DNA of 64,000 nucleotides, taken from the NCBI GenBank assembly GCA_964587125.1, contig CAZPKC010000001.1:124001-188000 (forward strand), read 5' to 3'. Source of the stretch: CAIXLI01 sp964587125. Lineage in GTDB: Bacteria > Pseudomonadota > Alphaproteobacteria > UBA9219. Position numbers and translations under genes: made by a program. Shown in pieces: positions 58,921-64,000 of this stretch; position 1 is the first letter of the stretch, and each line of letters opens with the position of its first letter. The notes beneath the pieces are model-generated. The model saw only the letters and a program-made list of their open reading frames with translations, made no database searches and had not been told where the DNA came from.

Positions 58921-60108
58921 ATGACTCGCGTTAAAACAGTTAAATCCGCGACAAAGCGGCGCAAAATCGCCATTTTAGGCTCGACAGGTTCGGTCGGACG
59001 CCAGACGATCGATTTGATTTCGCGCGCGCCCACCGGCGCTTATGAAACCGTGGCCCTGACCGCCAATAAAAACGTCGCCCTTCTGGCCAAGCAAGCGCGG
59101 GCGTTGAACGCCAAGCTCGCCGTCGTCGCCGACGAACGCCATTACCGGGCGCTGAAGGACGCGCTGGCCGGAACGAAAACCAAAGCCGCCGCCGGTGCGA
59201 AAGCCGTCGAGGAAGCGGCCGCCATGGAAAGCGATTGGCTGATGTCGGCCATCGTCGGCGCGGCGGGTTTGCCGGGCACTTTGGCCGCCGCGCGGCGCGG
59301 AGGAACGATCGCCTTCGCCAACAAAGAAACGCTTGTCTGCGCCGGGCCTTTGATGATGGAACTTGTCGCCAAAGCGGGAGCCACGCTTCTTCCCGTCGAC
59401 AGCGAGCATAACGCCATTTATCAGGTTTTCGATTTCGATCACAAAGAGGGTATCGCACGATTGATCTTGACGTGCTCGGGCGGCCCTTTTCGCACTCTGT
59501 CGCGCGGCCAGATGGCGAAAGTGACGCCCGAAGCCGCGATCAAGCATCCCGTCTGGAACATGGGCGCGAAAATATCCATCGACAGCGCGACGTTGATGAA
59601 CAAAGCGCAGGAAATCATCGAAGCCCATTTTTTGTTCCAGATGCCAAGCGCGCAAATCGACGTTCTGGTGCATCCGCAATCCGTCGTCCACAGCATGGTC
59701 GAATACCGCGACGGGTCGATACTCGCGCAGCTGGGCTCGCCCGATATGCGCACGCCCATCGGGTTCTGTCTCGCGTGGCCGGAGCGCATGGAAACGCCCG
59801 TTCCGAAGCTCGATTTGGCCAAAATCTCGCAATTGACTTTCGGGAATCCAGACCCGAAGAAATTTCCCGCGCTGGGTTTTGCCCGGGAAGCGATGATCAA
59901 AGGCGGCACGGCGCCCGCCATGATGAGCGCCGCCAACGAAATCGCCGTGCAGGCGTTTCTGGACAAACGCATCGGATTCCTCGACATTGAGCGCATCGTT
60001 GAAACCGTTTTATCGTCGATTCCGCCATCGAAACTGACCGATCTGGACGTTCTGCGCGACGCCGACGCGGCAGCCCGCGCCAAAGCAAAGGAGATTATCG
60101 CCTCATGA
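58921..60108 (+). CDS. dxr: 1-deoxy-D-xylulose 5-phosphate reductoisomerase
   Basis: A 395-residue enzyme of the MEP isoprenoid pathway. The NADPH loop ILGSTGSVGRQTIDLI, the metal-binding VDSEHNAI and the SGGPFRT and NMGAKISIDSATLMNK motifs are intact. Isoprenoid precursors made here feed UppS. Its stop overlaps aroB by 4 bp; in most alphaproteobacteria the next gene would be rseP. Confidence 0.96.
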   Translation: MTRVKTVKSATKRRKIAILGSTGSVGRQTIDLISRAPTGAYETVALTANKNVALLAKQARALNAKLAVVADERHYRALKDALAGTKTKAAAGAKAVEEAAAMESDWLMSAIVGAAGLPGTLAAARRGGTIAFANKETLVCAGPLMMELVAKAGATLLPVDSEHNAIYQVFDFDHKEGIARLILTCSGGPFRTLSRGQMAKVTPEAAIKHPVWNMGAKISIDSATLMNKAQEIIEAHFLFQMPSAQIDVLVHPQSVVHSMVEYRDGSILAQLGSPDMRTPIGFCLAWPERMETPVPKLDLAKISQLTFGNPDPKKFPALGFAREAMIKGGTAPAMMSAANEIAVQAFLDKRIGFLDIERIVETVLSSIPPSKLTDLDVLRDADAAARAKAKEIIAS

Positions 60109-61262
60109 CCTCGCCCTTCGCCGTTGCGGATCAAGCGCGCTTCGTTTCCGGAAAAATCGTTTCGGTCGATTTTTCAGAAATGTCCCCTACCCCCGCTTAC
60201 GACATCGTGATCGGCCAGAACATTCTGGCGGAAGCGGCGACCATGATCCGCCAGCGTTTGGGCACGCGCCGGTGCGTGATTATTTCCGACACCAACGTCG
60301 CGCCTTTGTATCAGGATCGCCTGGAGGCGATTCTCTCCGCGGGCGGACAGGACGTTCTCAAAACGCTTATCATTCCGGCGGGCGAGGCCAGCAAGAACTT
60401 CTCAACGCTCGAAACCCTTCTGAACGAGCTTCTGGCTTTGGGCATCGACCGCAAAGTCCTGATCGTCGCCTTGGGCGGCGGCGTCGTCGGCGATATTTCC
60501 GGCCTGACTGCGGCGCTGGCTTTTCGCGGGCTCGATTTCGTGCAAGTACCGACGACGCTTTTGGCGCAAGTGGACAGCTCGGTCGGCGGAAAAACGGGCA
60601 TCGACACGCCTTACGGCAAAAATACCGTCGGCGCTTTCTATCAACCTCGGCTCGTGTTGGCCGACGTCACGATGCTCGATTCCCTGCATGAGAGAGAAAT
60701 GCGCGCCGGTTACGCCGAAGTCGTCAAGTATGGGCTTATCTCGGACCGCGACTTTTTCCGTTGGTGCGTGGCTCACGGAGGGCAGCTTCTGAACGCCGAC
60801 CATGAAGCCCAGATTCACGCCGTGAGTTATACCTGCGCCGCCAAAGCCAGGATCGTTTCCGACGACGAACGCGAAGCGGGAAAAAGGGCCTTGCTGAATC
60901 TCGGCCATACCTTCGGCCATGCGTTGGAAGCCGCGACCGGCTTTGGATCGACGCTTATTCACGGCGAAGCCGTGGCGATCGGAATGCTGATGTCTTTTCG
61001 CCTGTCGGTGAATAAGGGGTTGTGTCCCAAAAAGGATTACGACGACATTCGCGCTCATTTTGCCGACGTGGGGCTGCCGCTCAAGCCTCCTCCCTTCGCC
61101 TACGATATCGACCGCCTGATGGAGCTGATGGCGACCGATAAAAAAGCCGAAAGCGGAAGAATTACGGTGATTATGCCTCACGGAATCGGGCACTCCGTCA
61201 TCGATAAAAACATCGACCCGCGCGAAATCCGCGCCTTATGGAAGGAAGTGCTGGCCTCATGA
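60105..61262 (+). CDS. aroB: 3-dehydroquinate synthase
   Basis: A 385-residue shikimate-pathway enzyme. The NAD-binding ALGGGVVGDISG near residue 126, FVQVPTTLLAQVDSSVGGKTG and LNLGHTFGHALE with metal-binding histidines are all intact. The first 30 residues before the enzyme domain are longer than usual; I kept the ATG that overlaps dxr. Its stop overlaps the next gene by 4 bp. The usual partner aroK is not here. Confidence 0.95.
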   Translation: MTSPFAVADQARFVSGKIVSVDFSEMSPTPAYDIVIGQNILAEAATMIRQRLGTRRCVIISDTNVAPLYQDRLEAILSAGGQDVLKTLIIPAGEASKNFSTLETLLNELLALGIDRKVLIVALGGGVVGDISGLTAALAFRGLDFVQVPTTLLAQVDSSVGGKTGIDTPYGKNTVGAFYQPRLVLADVTMLDSLHEREMRAGYAEVVKYGLISDRDFFRWCVAHGGQLLNADHEAQIHAVSYTCAAKARIVSDDEREAGKRALLNLGHTFGHALEAATGFGSTLIHGEAVAIGMLMSFRLSVNKGLCPKKDYDDIRAHFADVGLPLKPPPFAYDIDRLMELMATDKKAESGRITVIMPHGIGHSVIDKNIDPREIRALWKEVLAS

Positions 61263-62140
61263 CCTCCAAGACAAAGTTCGTCATATCCGACGAGGAACTC
61301 GACTCCCTCCTGACGCGCTATACCCGCGACATCACCGCGCAGGACCGCGCCGGAATGTTCGATCCCATCACGGGGCGCGACGCGGAACTCGACCAGATGA
61401 CCTTGATTCTCCTTCAACGCTTGCGCAAGAACGTTCTGCTTTTGGGCGGCGCGGGCGTCGGAAAGACCGCGCTTTTCATCGGCCTTGCCCAATGGATCAA
61501 CCAGAACAAGGTGCCGGCCATGCTGAAAGGCGCGCGCCTGATCGAACTGGAAATGTCGATGATCGGCGCGGGGTCGCAATCGCGCGCCGATCTGGAAGGC
61601 CGCTTGATTCCCATCGTCAAGGGCGCGGCCGAACGCAACGCCGAGCGTTCGATGCCGCCCATCATTTTCTGCATCGACGAAATTCATCAATTGATGATCT
61701 CGTTCAAGGCGTCGAGCTATTCCGGCATCGCCGATCTGATGAAGCCTTACCTGACGGCGGGAAATCTCTACGTGGTCGGCGCGACGACCCGCGAGGAATA
61801 CGAAGACTATGTTTCGATCGAACCCGCCATCGACCGCCGTTTTCAGAAAATCGCGCTCAGCACGCCGGATTTGCCGACGACGCTGACCATTTTGATGAAT
61901 ATGAAGGGCAATTTCGAAAAACATTATCGCATCGAAATCTCCCCCGAGGCCTGCCGCCGCATCGTCAAATTGGCCGACCGCTATATCCCCCTCCGCAACA
62001 ATCCGGATAAATCCATTTTGTCCCTCGACCACGCCTGCGCGCGTTATGTCAAGAATGGCGGCGCGGAATCGCTTGACGTTCCTTCGATCGAAGCGGCTGT
62101 GGCTTCGGAAGCGGGCCTCGACGCCGCGGCGGTAAAGTAA
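61259..62140 (+). CDS. Stand-alone ClpA/ClpB-like AAA+ ATPase
   Basis: A 293-residue single AAA+ module that resembles the D1 domain of ClpA/ClpB: GRDAELDQMTLIL near residue 39, Walker A GGAGVGKTAL at 63-72, a pore-loop-like RADLEGR, Walker B IIFCIDEIH, sensor-1 VGATTREEYEDY and the arginine finger in DRRFQKI. The Clp N-terminal domain, the second AAA module and any ClpP-binding loop are absent. Its start overlaps the aroB stop. The role (unfoldase, switch or remnant) is unknown. Confidence 0.85.
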   Translation: MTSKTKFVISDEELDSLLTRYTRDITAQDRAGMFDPITGRDAELDQMTLILLQRLRKNVLLLGGAGVGKTALFIGLAQWINQNKVPAMLKGARLIELEMSMIGAGSQSRADLEGRLIPIVKGAAERNAERSMPPIIFCIDEIHQLMISFKASSYSGIADLMKPYLTAGNLYVVGATTREEYEDYVSIEPAIDRRFQKIALSTPDLPTTLTILMNMKGNFEKHYRIEISPEACRRIVKLADRYIPLRNNPDKSILSLDHACARYVKNGGAESLDVPSIEAAVASEAGLDAAAVK

Positions 62141-62183
62141 GCATTTTCTTTGGTTTGCCGTTTGGCAAATCATTAGAAAATGC
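62137..62183. repeat. Palindrome after the ATPase gene
   Basis: GCATTTTCT and AGAAAATGC are inverted repeats around an inner TTTGCC / GGCAAA hairpin. It can act as a terminator for the aroB unit and merges into the tandem repeats that follow. Confidence 0.5.
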
Positions 62184-62310
62184 TTATCCCCGCGAAAGCG
62201 GGGATCCATCTTGGCTTCAAGAAAAATGCTTATCCCCGCGAAAGCGGGGATCCATCTTGGCTTCGAGAAAAATGCTTATCCCCGTCCCTGCCTTCGCAGG
62301 CATGACGAGT
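62177..62310. repeat. Tandem 46-bp hairpin repeats
   Basis: Two full units with the core CCCCGCGAAAGCGGGG followed by ATCCATCTTGGCTTC stand at a period of 46 bp, with AAAATGCTTAT at each unit's start. A third unit begins the same way but continues with the different hairpin TGCCTTCGCAGGCA and an ATGACGAG end. The cores are REP-like palindromes. Confidence 0.85.
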
Positions 62311-62513
62311 GAATCTACATCAAGGTTAATTGACCGTCGAAATATCCAGCATTTTCTCATTTATTTCTTAACATTAAATTTGCCGTTAAGAAATAAATAA
62401 CCAACATATTGAAAGTATTAGATTATTTTGCTTCTTGGGTAGTTTTTTGTTAAAATGAAAATCGAAATTTGATGTTTGATGTTTTTATCGCGAATTATAG
62501 GACGGATGCCATT

Positions 62514-63182
62514 ATGACAAAAAACCAGAATTCAAAATACAACGTCGAGACATTGCCTGAAGCTCAAGCGTTGCTTGTGGAGAAATCCGAAGAACTCGAA
62601 AGTTTTTTTGGTCAGATACTCTCCTACGTCGATGACCCTCCTTCTCTTGAAGAGATAAAAAAATTTCAAGGAGAACTGCGTCGTTACGATATAGACGTTT
62701 TCGTTTTACGGAATTCGTTGAAAAAAGTTCGAGATAATAGCGATGCGTGGGTTATGGCTTCTGACGAATGCAAAGATCAGATTGAAGAAATAAGTCGTTT
62801 TGAAACCAAGCTAGCGAGCCAAAGACGGGAAAGAGAATTGCAGTTAGAGAAAAATGCATTAGACTTCGCAGTCTTGCTTTTTAATGCCTCCGTTCCTCCG
62901 AGCGCCTTAGCCGCTATTGCCAAGTTAACAGGAGCCAGCGATACTTTGGCTTTATCGGTAGCTGTTTTCTTCTCAACCACCAGCGTAGGGTACTATTTCA
63001 GCAAAAGAGCCGACAGACTATGGAACGGCGTTGCAAAAATATTGACACGACAGTCAAAACGCAACTCCGTCCTTACAGCTCAGCCTGTGCCGCCTTGTAA
63101 GCCTATCGAAAAAGGCTTAATTGCGCCGCCAAGAATCAACGATAAGTATAGAAGATATAGTTACCATAAGAACAGCCGTTAA
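62514..63182 (+). CDS. Hypothetical coiled-coil protein with hydrophobic segment
   Basis: A 222-residue protein. Residues 10-115 are strongly helical and charged with coiled-coil character (ALLVEKSEELESFFGQIL, EEISRFETKLASQRRERELQ); a hydrophobic stretch follows at about 120-165 (ALSVAVFFSTTSVGYYF) and the tail is basic. It may be a membrane-associated structural protein. The gene is AT-richer than its neighbours. It overlaps the convergent small ORF by 3 bp. The frame is open from 62469, but MTKNQNSKYN is a more natural start. Confidence 0.65.
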   Translation: MTKNQNSKYNVETLPEAQALLVEKSEELESFFGQILSYVDDPPSLEEIKKFQGELRRYDIDVFVLRNSLKKVRDNSDAWVMASDECKDQIEEISRFETKLASQRRERELQLEKNALDFAVLLFNASVPPSALAAIAKLTGASDTLALSVAVFFSTTSVGYYFSKRADRLWNGVAKILTRQSKRNSVLTAQPVPPCKPIEKGLIAPPRINDKYRRYSYHKNSR

Positions 63183-63358
63183 CCGCCCAGATTATTTTCG
63201 CATTTAATAGCAGATTTTTTTGCAAGCTGTGCAGACAGCCACGCGCTTATCTCTTTACGTTTGCCCATGGCTGCGCCAAACGAGAGTCCAACACCCGCCG
63301 CCACAACAGGCCAAAGGACTTGAACATTATCTCCAACAGATGAAACTGGAATAATCAT
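63179..63358 (-). CDS. Small membrane-type protein (59 aa)
   Basis: A 59-residue frame beginning MIIPVSSVGDNVQVLWPVVA and containing one Gly/Ala-rich hydrophobic helix (VLWPVVAAGVGLSFGAAMG) followed by a basic, hydrophilic tail. CGGAGGG four bases before the ATG is a strong ribosome binding site, which is the main support. It is convergent with and slightly overlaps the coiled-coil gene; a paired function such as holin-like or small regulatory partner is only a guess. Confidence 0.65.
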   Translation of the reverse strand: MIIPVSSVGDNVQVLWPVVAAGVGLSFGAAMGKRKEISAWLSAQLAKKSAIKCENNLGG

Positions 63359-63504
63359 ATATCCCTCCGTTACGGGTTCATTTTATGCCTTTTTTCCCAA
63401 TTTCTCAAGCGGATACGAGAGCTTAATACTTTCATGAAAAAGGGCATAATTTCAAGACACTATTATATGCCGCGCTAGACCGCCTCTGCGGCGGGGAACC
63501 AGTT
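63359..63504. other. Intergenic region before the glycosyltransferase-like gene
   Basis: No gene seen. The part near 63480, CCGCCTCTGCGGCGG, is a short GC-rich palindrome just after the glycosyltransferase-like stop and may be its terminator on the minus strand. Confidence 0.35.
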
Positions 63505-64000
63505 TTATTTCCCTTCGTTCAAAAGCGTTCGGATGATCGTGCCCCCATTTGTGGTGGCGAGTTCGAACGTGCGTAATTTCTTTTCGTGCGTCAGATGCAA
63601 AATGGAAATCGTCGAGCGCGGCGGCGTGGGTCGCACGAACAGATTTTTTTCCGCATCGAACAGCGGAAGAGCATAGAGCGACAGCCAGTTAAATTCCGCA
63701 GGCATGATCTTGAGGGGCAGCCCTTTCGTGTAAACCGCGATGTTCAGGCTTAGCTGGTCGCACATGAACTGCTGTTTCGTCATTCTGGTAAAGCGTTGGA
63801 GGCACGCCGTGTATTCGTCACCCCACGCCTTCCATACCGGCGAGGTCGCGCGCATCGCCCAAACGCCCGCGTTCAGCATCGGGCGCGGGAAAATCGCGGC
63901 CACGGTTTCGGCGGGAAAATTCGCGCGATACCATTTCAACTGGTATTCCCACGGCTGCGAGCTGAGAAAATAGGGGCGGTAATCGCGATCGATCTCGGCG
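63505..64000 (-). CDS. Glycosyltransferase-like protein, C-terminal part (partial)
   Basis: The frame is open to the right edge, so the N-terminus lies outside. The visible part contains LNAGVWAMRATSPVWKAWGDE, CDQLSLNIAVYTKGLPLKIM, FNWLS and ISILHLTHEKK, a pattern I associate with GT8-like or related nucleotide-sugar transferases in alphaproteobacteria: the NAG-V-W segment, the D-Q-x-x-x-N segment and the final H near the nucleotide. The donor and acceptor are unknown. Confidence 0.65.
   Translation of the reverse strand, partial: AEIDRDYRPYFLSSQPWEYQLKWYRANFPAETVAAIFPRPMLNAGVWAMRATSPVWKAWGDEYTACLQRFTRMTKQQFMCDQLSLNIAVYTKGLPLKIMPAEFNWLSLYALPLFDAEKNLFVRPTPPRSTISILHLTHEKKLRTFELATTNGGTIIRTLLNEGK

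Noticed and set aside
62177..62310. CRISPR array
   Set aside because: The repeats have only three units and no variable spacers between them; the repeated unit is itself contiguous.

Overview
The window reads as chromosomal DNA of an alphaproteobacterium, probably a poorly characterised Rhodospirillales-like lineage. The grounds are familiar gene pairs and families (lptF-lptG-lpxH-like, pepA-holC-folC, rpsB-tsf-pyrH-frr-uppS-cdsA-dxr), small alphaproteobacterial families such as the DUF6489-like protein, GTP-dependent PEP carboxykinase, a moderately high GC content with GCG/CGC-rich codons, and tRNA genes that encode their CCA ends. The lineage is inferred from family resemblance only; no search was run.

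Layout. 1-5.1 kb: a dienelactone-hydrolase-like gene (cut by the window edge), a GNAT acetyltransferase, mutT, then an LPS block on the minus strand (lptF, lptG and a UDP-diacylglucosamine-hydrolase-like gene). 5.2-8.5 kb: pepA-holC-folC. 8.4-13.5 kb: two tandem AraC-type regulators, a TPP riboswitch directly in front of an unrecognised gene, a diguanylate cyclase-like protein and purE. 13.6-17.9 kb: a tRNA-Cys gene followed by a small AT-richer integrated element (P4-type integrase, an accessory protein, an AlpA-type regulator and a filamentous-phage II/X-type replication protein preceded by two hairpins). 17.9-20.6 kb: a zinc ABC transporter on two divergent units with two mirrored Zur-like boxes between them, plus a 29-residue membrane ORF. 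20.6-26.7 kb: yidC, yidD, pckG, lnt and an XRE regulator.

26.9-37.6 kb: a disordered-tail protein, a HIT protein, rpsD, an alpha/beta hydrolase, an Aas-like acyltransferase/acyl-ACP synthetase, an Fnr-type regulator, a GT87-like membrane protein and rnr. 37.8-43.2 kb is an accessory-looking stretch of secreted and unrecognised proteins, a regulator/GNAT-like pair and a PLD nuclease. A tRNA-Arg gene follows, whose 3' end is duplicated about 250 bp away around three palindromes. 43.7-61.3 kb: an RlmM-like methyltransferase, a CobW-type GTPase, then the rpsB-to-dxr translation and envelope cluster. This cluster is interrupted twice, by a response regulator and an unknown gene, and by a block of about 6.7 kb including rpmB, comF, tsaB, an Nfu protein and a class I aldolase. 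aroB and a stand-alone ClpA-like AAA+ ATPase follow. The last 2 kb holds tandem 46-bp hairpin repeats, two small membrane-type genes in convergent overlap and the 3' part of a glycosyltransferase-like gene.

The signals most worth attention are: (i) a TPP riboswitch whose expression platform overlaps the ribosome binding site of a non-thiamine gene; (ii) one structured leader with compensatory hairpin changes in front of both rpsB and rpsD; (iii) the minimal tRNA-Cys integrated element with single-strand-phage type replication; (iv) the tRNA-Arg att scar with three palindromes; and (v) enzymes with apparently lost key residues (the dienelactone-hydrolase-like protein, PurE).
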